From Prevotella sp. UBA7764 (GTDB taxonomy: Bacteria > Bacteroidota > Bacteroidia > Bacteroidales > Bacteroidaceae): a DNA stretch of 38,409 bases. The stretch spans positions 1 through 38,409 of the forward strand of contig DLDU01000058.1 of NCBI GenBank assembly GCA_002481295.1, read 5' to 3'. The stretch's first letter is position 1. Every line of letters starts with the position of its first letter. Below the pieces are notes generated by a model. That model was not told the origin of the DNA, did no database searches, and saw only the letters and a list, made by a program, of their open reading frames with translations. The position numbers were made by a program, and so were the translations under genes. This document shows, in pieces, positions 26,751 to 36,550 of the stretch.

Positions 26751-27353
26751 ATGAAACAGAAATTCAATGTCATTACATCCAGTTGCATTCCTCTTCCCTT
26801 GGAGAATGTAGATACAGACCAAATCATTCCCGCCCGCTTCCTCAAGGCTACTGACAAGGAAGGCTTCGGCGACAACCTCTTCCGCGACTGGCGCTACAAC
26901 AAAGACGGCAGCCTGAAGAAGGACTTCGTCCTCAACGATCCCAGCTACTCCGGCTGTATCCTCGTGGCAGGAAAGAACTTTGGCTCTGGCTCCAGCCGCG
27001 AGCATGCCGCATGGGCAATAGCCGGTTATGGCTTCCGAGTAGTCATCAGCTCGTTCTTTGCTGACATTCACAAGAACAATGAGTTGAACAACTTTGTGCT
27101 TCCCGTCGTCGTCACCGAGCCGTTCCTCAAGGAACTCTTTGACAGCATCGCCAAAGACCATAAGACTCAGGTGAAGGTGGACCTGCCCAACCAGACGGTC
27201 ACAAATATGGCCACCGGCAAGAGCGAGCACTTCGAAATCAATGGTTATAAGAAGCATTGCTTGATGAATGGCCTCGACGATGTTGACTTCCTCGTGCAGA
27301 ATCGCGACAAGGTGGAGGCCTTTGAAAAGAACCGTAAGACATGGAATCGCTAA
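26751..27353 (+). CDS. leuD: 3-isopropylmalate dehydratase small subunit
   Basis: Small subunit (200 aa) that completes the active site with LeuC. The family motifs IPLPLENVDTDQIIPARFLK and GKNFGSGSSREHAAWAIAGY (the substrate-binding swivelling-domain loop) are intact. Its stop codon at 27351-27353 lies within or next to the start of the following synthase gene, which indicates translational coupling. Confidence 0.96.
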   Translation: MKQKFNVITSSCIPLPLENVDTDQIIPARFLKATDKEGFGDNLFRDWRYNKDGSLKKDFVLNDPSYSGCILVAGKNFGSGSSREHAAWAIAGYGFRVVISSFFADIHKNNELNNFVLPVVVTEPFLKELFDSIAKDHKTQVKVDLPNQTVTNMATGKSEHFEINGYKKHCLMNGLDDVDFLVQNRDKVEAFEKNRKTWNR

Positions 27354-27358
27354 ACAAG

Positions 27359-28903
27359 ATGAAGTCGCGCATCGAGATCATGGACTCTACCCTGCGCGAC
27401 GGTGAACAGACCAACGGCGTGAGCTTCCTGCCTCATGAGAAGCTCATGATCGCACGGCTGCTGTTGGAGAAAGTGAATGTCGACCGGCTCGAGGTGGCCT
27501 CGGCACGTGTCTCGGAAGGAGAAAAAGAGGCCGTCTCTGGCATCTGCCGCTTCGCCGAGCAGGCCGGATACCTCGACCGCATCGAGGTCCTGGGCTTCGT
27601 TGACCACAACAAAAGCGTGGACTGGATCGCAGACACGGGCTGTCACGTCATCAACCTGCTGGCAAAAGGCTCGTACAAGCACTGCACCCAGCAGCTCCAT
27701 AAGACGCCCGAACAGCATATCGAGGACATCCTCGACGTGCTCGACTACGCTGAAAGCAAGCACTTCCGCGTGAATCTATACCTCGAGGACTGGAGTTCCG
27801 GTATGATCAACTCACCGGATTATGTCTACCAGATGATGGAGGCGATGAAAGACACCAACATCGAGCGCTTCCTGCTACCCGACACACTGGGTATCCTCAC
27901 GCCGACACAATGCGAGGACTTCATCACGAAGATGGTGAACATGTACCCCGACAAACGCTTCGACTTCCATGCCCACAACGACTACGACATGGCTGTGGCC
28001 GACTCTCTGGCTGCTGTGCGTTGCGGTGCTGCGGGTATTCACGTCACCGTCAACGGACTCGGCGAGCGTTGCGGCAATGCACCGCTGTCGAGCGTGGAGG
28101 CTGTGTTGAAAGATATGTGTGGCGTAGAGACGAACATCGTCGAGAGCCAGCTCAACATGATCAGCCGTGTCGTGGAAGGATATAGCGGCATCGCCGTATC
28201 GCCCAACGAGCCGATTGTCGGTGAGAATGTCTTTACCCAGGTGGCCGGTGTCCACGCTGATGGTGATAAGAAAGACAATCTCTATAGCAACGCATTGAAG
28301 CCTGAGCGCTTCGGACGTAAGCGTGAGTTCGCTCTCGGAAAGAACTCCGGTAAGGCCAACATCGAGAAGAACCTCGAAGAACTCGGCATGACGCTCACGC
28401 CGGAGCAGGTTCGCAAAGTCACGCAGCGCATCACGGAACTCGGTGACCGCAAGGAGGTGGTCACTCAGGACGACCTGCCGTACATCGTTTCCGACGTGCT
28501 CAACCGGCATGATGCCATGGAGGAGCGCGTGAAACTCCTGAGCTATATGGTCTCCACATCCTATGGACTGAAGCCTATCGCCAGCCTGAAGGTGGAGATC
28601 AACGGCAAGGTCTACACTGCCGATGCTACTGGTGACGGTCAGTACGATGCCTTTGTAAAGGCACTCCGCAAGGTCTATCGTGAGAACCTCAACCGTACAT
28701 TCCCACGCCTGACCAACTATAGTGTCACCATCCCGCCCGGCGGACATACCGACGCTCTCGTGCAGACCATCATCACATGGCAGGACGACAATGGACGCGT
28801 TATCCGCACACACGGCCTCGACGCCGACCAGACCGAGGCTGCTATCAAGGCCACCTTCAAGATGCTCAACAGTTTTGAGGAAGAGAATTTCAAAAAGAAG
28901 TAA
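27359..28903 (+). CDS. Second 2-isopropylmalate/citramalate synthase-family enzyme
   Basis: A DRE-TIM metallolyase of 514 aa from the ATG at 27359, which lies five bases after the leuD stop; an ATG at 27341 overlapping leuD by 13 bases is the alternative. It begins MKSRIEIMDSTLRDGEQTNG and has FDFHAHNDYDMAVADSLAAV, VNGLGERCGNAPLSSVEA and VFTQVAGVHADGD. The C-terminal 150 residues resemble the LeuA regulatory domain. It differs strongly from the leuA product in the same operon, so the two are not recent duplicates. The likely role is (R)-citramalate synthase (pyruvate plus acetyl-CoA, isoleucine pathway); homocitrate or a second isopropylmalate synthase are alternatives. Sharing an operon with leuCDB, which can also process citramalate-type intermediates, supports the citramalate idea. 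Confidence 0.85.
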   Translation: MKSRIEIMDSTLRDGEQTNGVSFLPHEKLMIARLLLEKVNVDRLEVASARVSEGEKEAVSGICRFAEQAGYLDRIEVLGFVDHNKSVDWIADTGCHVINLLAKGSYKHCTQQLHKTPEQHIEDILDVLDYAESKHFRVNLYLEDWSSGMINSPDYVYQMMEAMKDTNIERFLLPDTLGILTPTQCEDFITKMVNMYPDKRFDFHAHNDYDMAVADSLAAVRCGAAGIHVTVNGLGERCGNAPLSSVEAVLKDMCGVETNIVESQLNMISRVVEGYSGIAVSPNEPIVGENVFTQVAGVHADGDKKDNLYSNALKPERFGRKREFALGKNSGKANIEKNLEELGMTLTPEQVRKVTQRITELGDRKEVVTQDDLPYIVSDVLNRHDAMEERVKLLSYMVSTSYGLKPIASLKVEINGKVYTADATGDGQYDAFVKALRKVYRENLNRTFPRLTNYSVTIPPGGHTDALVQTIITWQDDNGRVIRTHGLDADQTEAAIKATFKMLNSFEEENFKKK

Positions 28904-28927
28904 ATAACAAACAATACATAGCATATT

Positions 28928-29989
28928 ATGAAACTGAACATTGCTGTTCTCCCCGGTGACGGTATTGGACCGGAGATCATGCCGCAGGCTCTTCACGTGC
29001 TCGACGCCGTGGCCAAGAAGTTTAACCATGAGTTCACCTATCACGAGGCTATCTGCGGTGCACATGCCATTGACGCCGTCGGTGATCCGTTCCCCGATGA
29101 GACGTTCAAGACATGTATGGACGCCGACGCTGTGCTCTTCGCCGCTGTTGGTGATCCGCGCTTTGACAACAACCCGACACTGAAGGTGCGTCCAGAGACC
29201 GGTCTGCTGGCTATGCGCAAGAAGCTCGGACTCTTCGCCAACGTACGTCCCGTGGCTACCTTCGACTGTCTGCTCCACAAGAGCCCGCTGAAGGAAGAGC
29301 TCATCAAGGGCGCTGACTTCGTGGTCATCCGTGAGCTCACCGGTGGCATGTACTTCGGTGAGAAATACCAGGACGACGAGAAGGCATACGACACCGACAT
29401 CTACCATCGTTCTGAGATTGAGCGCATCTTGAAGGTGGCCTTTGAGTTCGCTCAGCGTCGCAACCACCACCTCACCGTCGTCGACAAGGCTAATGTGCTG
29501 GCCAGCTCACGTCTATGGCGTCAGGTGGCAAAGGAGATGGAGCCGAAATATCCCGATGTCAATGTCGACTATATGTTCATCGACAACTGCTCAATGCGCG
29601 TGCTCACTGAGCCCCGCTTTTTCGATGTCATCGTCACGGAGAACACCTTCGGCGACATCCTCACCGACGAAACGAGTGCCATCACGGGTTCCATGGGTCT
29701 CCAGCCTTCTGCTTCCCTGGGCGAGCACACCCCACTCTTCGAGCCTGTTCATGGCTCATGGCCACAGGCAGCAGGCAAGAACCTCGCCAACCCATTGGCG
29801 CAGATCCTCTCCGCAGCCATGATGCTCGAGCACTTCGGACTGAACAAGGAGGGCGCACTCATCCGAGAGGCATGCGACCAGAGTCTGGAGCAGAACGTCC
29901 GCACACCGGAGATTCAGGTCGAAGGCGGCAAGCAATATGGCACGAAAGAGGTTGGCGAGTGGATCGTCAACTACATCGAGAACAAGTAA
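28928..29989 (+). CDS. leuB: 3-isopropylmalate dehydrogenase
   Basis: NAD-dependent oxidative decarboxylase (353 aa) that makes 2-ketoisocaproate. It starts [20 protein letters not shown] and contains the substrate loop [20 protein letters not shown], the general dehydrogenase motif [12 protein letters not shown] and [20 protein letters not shown]. Full length. Last gene of the operon; followed by a strong terminator at 30089-30117. Confidence 0.96.
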   Translation: MKLNIAVLPGDGIGPEIMPQALHVLDAVAKKFNHEFTYHEAICGAHAIDAVGDPFPDETFKTCMDADAVLFAAVGDPRFDNNPTLKVRPETGLLAMRKKLGLFANVRPVATFDCLLHKSPLKEELIKGADFVVIRELTGGMYFGEKYQDDEKAYDTDIYHRSEIERILKVAFEFAQRRNHHLTVVDKANVLASSRLWRQVAKEMEPKYPDVNVDYMFIDNCSMRVLTEPRFFDVIVTENTFGDILTDETSAITGSMGLQPSASLGEHTPLFEPVHGSWPQAAGKNLANPLAQILSAAMMLEHFGLNKEGALIREACDQSLEQNVRTPEIQVEGGKQYGTKEVGEWIVNYIENK

Positions 29990-30061
29990 AAGCTAAGGAT
30001 CAGTATTTCGCCCTTCCAAGCTGACCTATGCTTGAGAACCGCAACACTCCCTTCAAAACCA

Positions 30062-30078
30062 AAAGTGCAGTGCACTTT
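30062..30078 (+). repeat. Perfect palindrome downstream of leuB
   Basis: AAAGTGCA-G-TGCACTTT, an exact 8-bp inverted repeat around one base, 11 bp before the leu terminator. It could be an extra 3' hairpin or a protein site; function not evident. Confidence 0.6.
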
Positions 30079-30088
30079 GCTATAACAA

Positions 30089-30117
30089 CAAAAGCCGGCA
30101 AATTCTGCCGGCTTTTG
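30089..30117 (+). terminator. Intrinsic terminator of the leu operon
   Basis: CAAAAGCCGGCA (30089-30100) pairs perfectly over 12 bp with TGCCGGCTTTTG (30106-30117), loop AATTC. The right arm itself carries TTTT. Confidence 0.88.
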
Positions 30118-30193
30118 GTATTCTCCCATCTTTTGTTCTTTGCCCTGTTGCTGGAAAGCTCCAACCCCTGCTTAAAAAAGAAGCCTAAAACCC

Positions 30194-30224
30194 TTGCTTT
30201 TCTCCTTGAAACTCCTTATTTTTG
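30194..30224 (+). promoter_or_regulatory. Promoter of the RAYT-like gene
   Basis: TTGC at 30194-30197, 19-base spacer, TATTTTTG at 30217-30224. Predicted leader of about 25 nt before the ATG at 30255. Confidence 0.65.
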
Positions 30225-30254
30225 CATATCATCTTTCTATTCAACCTTTCAACC

Positions 30255-31574
30255 ATGACGGACAAGCTGCTTCATTACATAGAAGGCGTTGGATGGCGCT
30301 ACGACTGTGACCACTCCATGACGCACCGCATGAATAGCCACGACTACAAGGGCCGAAGCATCTACATGCTCACCCTCACCTTGGCGCATCGCAGTAAACC
30401 ACTCCTGGGTACGCTCAGATGGAAGCAAAAAGAAGGAGAGGAAGGCATGCTCCCACAGTCTGCTAAAGAACGTGAGGCCGTTGTCGACCTCACGCCTTTG
30501 GGGAAACGTGTGCGCGATTGTTGGGAGCAGATACCCGCCCATTACCCCGATGTGCGGACGATCATCCTACAGATCATGCCCGAGCATCTGCATGGCGTAC
30601 TCTTCGTAACGCAAGATCAGGAAGCCCATCTCGGACAAATAGTGAAAGGGTTCAAGGTCGGCTGCTCAAAAGCATGGTGGGCACTCAACCCCTCCCTTCT
30701 CTTCGATGCCCCACAAGATGCCACGGCGGGCACCTCGTCGTTCGCTCCGTTCCCTTCGTCCCCTGCTCCGTCTGCTTCGTCGTCCGCTCCGTCTGCTCTG
30801 TCGTCCGCTCCGTTCTGTTCGCCGAATTATAATTCGGCGCACACAACAGCCGTCCCCGCAGAGCGCACAACAGCCGCCCCCGTTGCGTCCGCCATAGCCG
30901 CGCCCGCTGCGCCCTATTCCCGTCCTCTCCCTCACAGCAAGGGTGCAAAAGGTCCCTCGCTCTTCGCCCCTGGTTACAACGACTCCGTGCTCATGGGTGA
31001 AGGACAGCTTGCAAATATGATCCGCTACGTACAGCAGAACCCGCTGCGCGCCATGATCAAGCGAGAGCATCCCGACCTGTTTCGCATCGTGCGTGAGCTG
31101 CACTTTGGTGGTCACACCTTTGCCGCCATCGGCAATCACTGGCTCTTGGAGCACCCTATGAGAATGCAGGTCCGCTGCCACAACAACACCACCGAGGCGA
31201 ACCTCAAGCTTATTGCCAAACAAAAAGAATACTTCCTGCTGCGAGGAGACAAGGGTGGTGTGGTGGTGAGCCCATGTATCTCTCCCGGTGAGAAAGAGAT
31301 CGCCCGGGCAGCACTGGATGCTCAGCATCCGCTCATCGTCATCTTGGAAAATGGTTTCCCTCCGCTTTACAAACCACCCGGAAAGTATTTCGATGCCTGT
31401 GCCAAGGGCCTGTTGCTCATGCTCGCGCCCTGGCCCTACCACACAGAGCGGCGCACGATCACCCGCGAGCAATGTCTTGCCCTCAACAACTTCGCCTTTG
31501 AGATTTGTGACGAACCCTGGACCAGCGACAAAGAACAACAGATGTTGCAACTTGCCTTGCGGAAAGACAAATAA
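30255..31574 (+). CDS. RAYT-like HUH transposase-family protein with low-complexity insert and extra C-terminal domain
   Basis: A 439-aa protein from the ATG at 30255 (MTDKLLHYIEGVGWRYDCDH), preceded by a good promoter. IILQIMPEHLHGVLFVT holds the HUH pair His111 and His113 of Y1 transposases (IS200/IS605 and RAYT families). GYNDSVLMGEGQLANMIRYV plus QQNPLRA matches the RAYT segment before the NP motif, with Tyr258 the likely nucleophile. Between them is a Pro/Ala/Ser-rich insert of about 80 residues (roughly 158-235) that the family normally lacks; its DNA has a 21-bp tandem repeat and a 20-bp perfect palindrome. After residue 290 comes an extra domain (VVVSPCISPGEKEIARAAL, LIVILENGFPPLYKPPGKYF, TITREQCLALNNFAFEIC) that looks Rossmann-like and faintly DprA/SMF-like. 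No flanking inverted repeats of an insertion sequence were seen, so it is probably a single-copy domesticated transposase. Confidence 0.75.
   Translation: MTDKLLHYIEGVGWRYDCDHSMTHRMNSHDYKGRSIYMLTLTLAHRSKPLLGTLRWKQKEGEEGMLPQSAKEREAVVDLTPLGKRVRDCWEQIPAHYPDVRTIILQIMPEHLHGVLFVTQDQEAHLGQIVKGFKVGCSKAWWALNPSLLFDAPQDATAGTSSFAPFPSSPAPSASSSAPSALSSAPFCSPNYNSAHTTAVPAERTTAAPVASAIAAPAAPYSRPLPHSKGAKGPSLFAPGYNDSVLMGEGQLANMIRYVQQNPLRAMIKREHPDLFRIVRELHFGGHTFAAIGNHWLLEHPMRMQVRCHNNTTEANLKLIAKQKEYFLLRGDKGGVVVSPCISPGEKEIARAALDAQHPLIVILENGFPPLYKPPGKYFDACAKGLLLMLAPWPYHTERRTITREQCLALNNFAFEICDEPWTSDKEQQMLQLALRKDK
30766..30824 (+). repeat. 21-bp tandem repeat inside the RAYT-like gene
   Basis: CTCCGTCTGCTTCGTCGTCC plus G (30766-30786), a close copy (30787-30807) and a partial third (30808-30824). 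The period is a multiple of three, so copy-number changes would only lengthen or shorten the Ala/Pro/Ser linker. Confidence 0.7.
30820..30839. repeat. Perfect 20-bp palindrome inside the RAYT-like gene
   Basis: CGCCGAATTATAATTCGGCG is an exact inverted repeat with no unpaired centre. It encodes SPNYNSA in the linker and would form a hairpin or cruciform; it could be a binding site for the encoded HUH protein. Confidence 0.85.
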
Positions 31575-31621
31575 AGACTTGCGTAAGGAAAAATAAAGAC
31601 TTGCGCAAGGACGAATAAAAA
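31556..31621 (+). repeat. Three 22-bp tandem repeats spanning the RAYT-like stop codon
   Basis: CTTGCG-AA-GA--AATAAAGA occurs at 31556-31577, 31578-31599 and 31600-31621. The first copy encodes the last residues and the TAA stop; the second and third lie outside the gene. CTTGCGCAAG in copy 3 is itself palindromic. Confidence 0.8.
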
Positions 31622-31622
31622 A

Positions 31623-31654
31623 ATCCCCTTGCCGCACAACGGTAGCAAGGGGAT
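31623..31654 (-). terminator. Terminator between the RAYT-like and phosphomutase genes
   Basis: ATCCCCTTGC (31623-31632) pairs perfectly over 10 bp with GCAAGGGGAT (31645-31654). On the minus strand it is followed by seven T (complement of 31616-31622), so it chiefly ends the phosphomutase transcript; the plus side is only weakly T-rich. Confidence 0.85.
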
Positions 31655-31677
31655 AATAAGTTATCTAAACAGAATGT

Positions 31678-33432
31678 TTAATCATTCTCAAGACCAAGGC
31701 TCTTCTTGATAGCCTCGATCTTCTTCATGCCCTTCTTGTCCAGTTCCTCATACTGTGAAGCATCTGTCATGGTGTCCTTCACCTCGATGTAGAACTTGAT
31801 CTTAGGCTCTGTTCCAGATGGGCGCACGCTCACCTTGGTGTCATCGTCGCAGAACCACTGCAGCACGTTGCTGGTCTCCGGCATGACAAGGTCAGTAACC
31901 TTACCATCAGCAGCAGTAGCCTTCAACGTCTTATAGTCCTTCCACAGCACTACCTTAGAGCTACCGAGCTCCTTCGGCGGGTTAGCGCGGAAGTCGCTCA
32001 TCATCTTCTGGATCTCCTCAGCACCGCTCTTTCCGGGACGCTCAACATTCACGGTGAACTCCTTAGAGAAGCCATATTCGAGATAGATGCCCATGAGAAT
32101 GTCGTAGAGCGTCTTGCCCTGATCCTTAGCATAAGCGCAGATCTCTGCCAGCAGCGAGCAAGCAGACACAGCATCCTTATCGCGGACGAAGTCCTCAGCA
32201 AGGAAGCCGTAGCTCTCCTCACCACCACCGATATACTGCTGTTTGCCTTCTGAGAGTGCAATCTCGCGGGCAATCCACTTAAAGCCAGTGTAGCAGTCAC
32301 GCATCTCGATGTTTTGCTTTGCAGCGATCTTGCGAATCACCTCTGTCGTAACGATTGTCTTCACGATGAAGTCCGTCGGCTTGAGCAGACCTTTAGCCTT
32401 ACGGTTCGTGATGATATACCACAAGAAGATCAGACAGGTCTGGTTGCCGTTGATCAGCACCCACTCACCCTTATCGTTCTTGCAAGCCATGCCCACGCGG
32501 TCTGCATCCGGGTCAGAAGCCATGAGAATGTCGGCATCGAGCTTTTTAGCGTCACGCAGTCCGAGCGTCAACGCCTCGGCGAACTCTGGGTTTGGACGGT
32601 CGACAGTTGGGAAGTTGCCGTCCTTGATCATCTGCTCAGGAACGCAATGCACATTATCAAAGCCCCAATAAGCCAGCGAACGCGGAATCATCACGCGACC
32701 GGCACCGTGGAGCGGAGTGTAGACGATCTTCAGATCGTGCTGACGACGGATCACCTCACGGTCGATAGAGATCGTGCGGATCTGACGCAGATAAGGCTCG
32801 TCGATGTCTTCGCCAATGATCTGAATGAGATCTTTGTTGGGTTGGAACTTCACGTCATCGATTGTTACTTTGTTCACCTCATCAATGATACCTTTGTCGT
32901 GAGGAGCCAGCACCTGAGCACCGTCCTCCCAATAAGCCTTGTAGCCGTTGTACTCTCGTGGGTTATGGCTGGCCGTGATATTCACACCGGCCTGGGCCTT
33001 AAGATAGCGGATAGCGAAGGAACACTCAGGCGTAGGGCGCAGGTCATCGAAGATATAAGCCTTGATGCCATTGGCAGAGAAGATGTTTGCTACTGTCTCG
33101 GCATACAGACGGCTGTTGTTGCGGCAGTCGTGGCAGACCACTACAGAGATCTGTTCACGATCCTTGAAGTTCTTTTTCAGATAGTTGGCAAAGCCTTGGG
33201 TGGCCATACCGACAACATAGATGTTCATGCGGTTGGTGCCAGGTCCCATGATACCACGCAGTCCGCCGGTACCAAACTCCAGGTCTTTATAGAAGCTTTC
33301 TATGAGTTGTGTCTTGTCAGGATTGTCAAGCATTGCCTGAACTTCATTGCGTGTCTGCTCGTCAAACGAAGGCGAGAGCCATGCCTTTGCCTTAGCCTCA
33401 CATTGGGCTATGAGCGCTGCGTTGTTTTCCAT
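31678..33432 (-). CDS. Phosphoglucomutase/phosphomannomutase family protein
   Basis: Alpha-D-phosphohexomutase of 584 aa that moves the phosphate between C1 and C6 of glucose (or mannose), linking glycolysis to sugar-nucleotide synthesis. The phosphoserine loop TASHNP is at residues 153-158, the metal-binding loop is DPDADR, the sugar-binding loop GGEESYGFL and the phosphate-binding loop RPSGTEPKIKFY. LEFGTGGLRGIMGPGTNRMN near the N-terminus and the length match the long PgcA-type branch found across Bacteroidetes. Single-gene transcript ending at the terminator at 31623-31654; a -7 element TATCTTTG is present upstream (complement of 33471-33478). Confidence 0.94.
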   Translation of the reverse strand: MENNAALIAQCEAKAKAWLSPSFDEQTRNEVQAMLDNPDKTQLIESFYKDLEFGTGGLRGIMGPGTNRMNIYVVGMATQGFANYLKKNFKDREQISVVVCHDCRNNSRLYAETVANIFSANGIKAYIFDDLRPTPECSFAIRYLKAQAGVNITASHNPREYNGYKAYWEDGAQVLAPHDKGIIDEVNKVTIDDVKFQPNKDLIQIIGEDIDEPYLRQIRTISIDREVIRRQHDLKIVYTPLHGAGRVMIPRSLAYWGFDNVHCVPEQMIKDGNFPTVDRPNPEFAEALTLGLRDAKKLDADILMASDPDADRVGMACKNDKGEWVLINGNQTCLIFLWYIITNRKAKGLLKPTDFIVKTIVTTEVIRKIAAKQNIEMRDCYTGFKWIAREIALSEGKQQYIGGGEESYGFLAEDFVRDKDAVSACSLLAEICAYAKDQGKTLYDILMGIYLEYGFSKEFTVNVERPGKSGAEEIQKMMSDFRANPPKELGSSKVVLWKDYKTLKATAADGKVTDLVMPETSNVLQWFCDDDTKVSVRPSGTEPKIKFYIEVKDTMTDASQYEELDKKGMKKIEAIKKSLGLEND

Positions 33433-33470
33433 GATATGATATCTTTGTTAGAAATAATTAGTTCTATGGG

Positions 33471-33478
33471 CAAAGATA
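33471..33478 (-). promoter_or_regulatory. Candidate phosphomutase promoter -7 element
   Basis: The minus strand reads TATCTTTG, matching TAnnTTTG, about 40 bases before the start codon. No clear -33 match. Confidence 0.5.
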
Positions 33479-33522
33479 ACAAATATTTGCGATAAACACG
33501 CCACGTTACAGATAAAAATTTG

Positions 33523-33530
33523 TAAATTTG
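33523..33530 (+). promoter_or_regulatory. Candidate promoter -7 element of the DUF4491-rlmH pair
   Basis: TAAATTTG matches TAnnTTTG and lies 17 bp before the DUF4491 start, which would leave a very short leader. Confidence 0.5.
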
Positions 33531-33547
33531 TACCAAAACAAAAAGGA

Positions 33548-33940
33548 ATGCATTTCACTGGACTACTTCTCGCTATCAGCACCTTTATTATAATAGGTGT
33601 CTTCCATCCTGTTGTCATCAAGACTGAATACCATTGGGGCACACGTCCCTGGTGGCTGTTTCTTATTGCCGGTTTGACATGTATTGGCGCGTCATTGTGC
33701 ATTGCCGACACCATATTCTCAGCTATTGTCGGTGTCACTGGCGCCAGTCTGCTGTGGTCGATTGGCGAACTCTTTGAACAAAAGAAAAGGGTGGAGAAAG
33801 GCTGGTTTCCCATGAATCCCAAGCGCAAGGCACAATATTCAAGCCTCAAAGAGCAAGATACGCACGACAAGGCGCATCAGTCAACCCTCGAAAAGAATGA
33901 TTCCTGCGACAAAGATGCTTCACTCACTAAAGGAGAATAA
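33548..33940 (+). CDS. DUF4491 family membrane protein
   Basis: A 130-aa protein of a Bacteroidetes family I recognise as DUF4491, function unknown. Three hydrophobic segments (LLLAISTFIIIGVFHPVVIK, WWLFLIAGLTCIGASLCIAD, SAIVGVTGASLLWSIGELFE) are followed by the conserved cytosolic stretch QKKRVEKGWFPMNPKRK. The last 35 residues are hydrophilic and Lys/Asp-rich and seem variable. It precedes rlmH by two bases, so the two are translated together, though no functional link is known to me. Confidence 0.8.
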   Translation: MHFTGLLLAISTFIIIGVFHPVVIKTEYHWGTRPWWLFLIAGLTCIGASLCIADTIFSAIVGVTGASLLWSIGELFEQKKRVEKGWFPMNPKRKAQYSSLKEQDTHDKAHQSTLEKNDSCDKDASLTKGE

Positions 33941-33942
33941 CC

Positions 33943-34413
33943 ATGAAGACCATCCTTATCCTCGTCGGCAAGACACAGAACAAACATTTCATTGCGGGCA
34001 TCAATGACTACACTGAGCGCATCGCACACTACATGCCTTTTGAGATCCGCACCATTCCGGAACTGAAAAATACCAAGAGTCTCACCGAGGCCCAACAAAA
34101 AGAAAAGGAAGGTCAGCTGATCCTGCAAGAGTTGCAAAACAGCGACACGGTGGTGCTCCTTGACGAGCATGGCAAGGAATTCCGTTCCATAGAACTCGCC
34201 GACTGGTTGCAGCACAAGCAGAACACGGCCCGCCGGCTGGTATTCATCATCGGTGGTCCGTATGGATTCTCACCGGAAGTATACGCACGCGCCAATGACA
34301 AGATATCGCTTTCGCGGTTGACTTTCAGTCATCAGATGGTAAGACTCATCTTTGTCGAACAGCTTTATCGGGCTTGTACGATCATCAAAGGTGAGCCTTA
34401 CCACCACGAATAA
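33943..34413 (+). CDS. rlmH: 23S rRNA (pseudouridine-1915 N3)-methyltransferase
   Basis: SPOUT-class methyltransferase (156 aa) that modifies pseudouridine 1915 in helix 69 of 23S rRNA on assembled ribosomes. TVVLLDEHGKEFRSIELADW, LVFIIGGPYGFSPEV (the knot with the SAM site) and the C-terminal LSRLTFSHQMVRLIFVEQLY plus RACTIIKGEPYHHE are strongly conserved family features. The start at 33943 follows the DUF4491 stop by two bases. Its own stop is only five bases from the convergent esterase stop, with no terminator between. Confidence 0.95.
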   Translation: MKTILILVGKTQNKHFIAGINDYTERIAHYMPFEIRTIPELKNTKSLTEAQQKEKEGQLILQELQNSDTVVLLDEHGKEFRSIELADWLQHKQNTARRLVFIIGGPYGFSPEVYARANDKISLSRLTFSHQMVRLIFVEQLYRACTIIKGEPYHHE

Positions 34414-34418
34414 GTGCG

Positions 34419-36467
<2,049 letters not shown>

Positions 36468-36516
36468 TCATACATAAAAACTTAGTAAAAGATAGAATAG
36501 AATAGAAGAAAAACAT

Positions 36517-36524
36517 TACCTTTG
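36517..36524 (+). promoter_or_regulatory. Candidate metalloprotease promoter -7 element
   Basis: TACCTTTG matches TAnnTTTG, 26 bp before the start codon. It is identical to the -7 element of the divergent esterase gene. Confidence 0.55.
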
Positions 36525-36550
36525 CAACCTATTGCAAACATTGAGAACCC

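Noticed and set aside
27875..29470. 531-codon open frame antisense to the second synthase gene and leuB
   Set aside because: It overlaps two strongly recognised genes on the opposite strand and has no motif.
30028..30258. 76-codon frame between leuB and the RAYT-like gene
   Set aside because: It runs through the palindrome and the leu terminator and has no start support; a chance frame.
30766..30824. CRISPR-like or adhesin-type repeat array
   Set aside because: The repeats are contiguous, with no spacers, and encode a low-complexity linker.
30255..31621. Complete insertion sequence around the RAYT-like gene
   Set aside because: No terminal inverted repeats, target duplication or subterminal hairpins typical of a whole element were found; the gene has its own chromosomal-type promoter and terminator.
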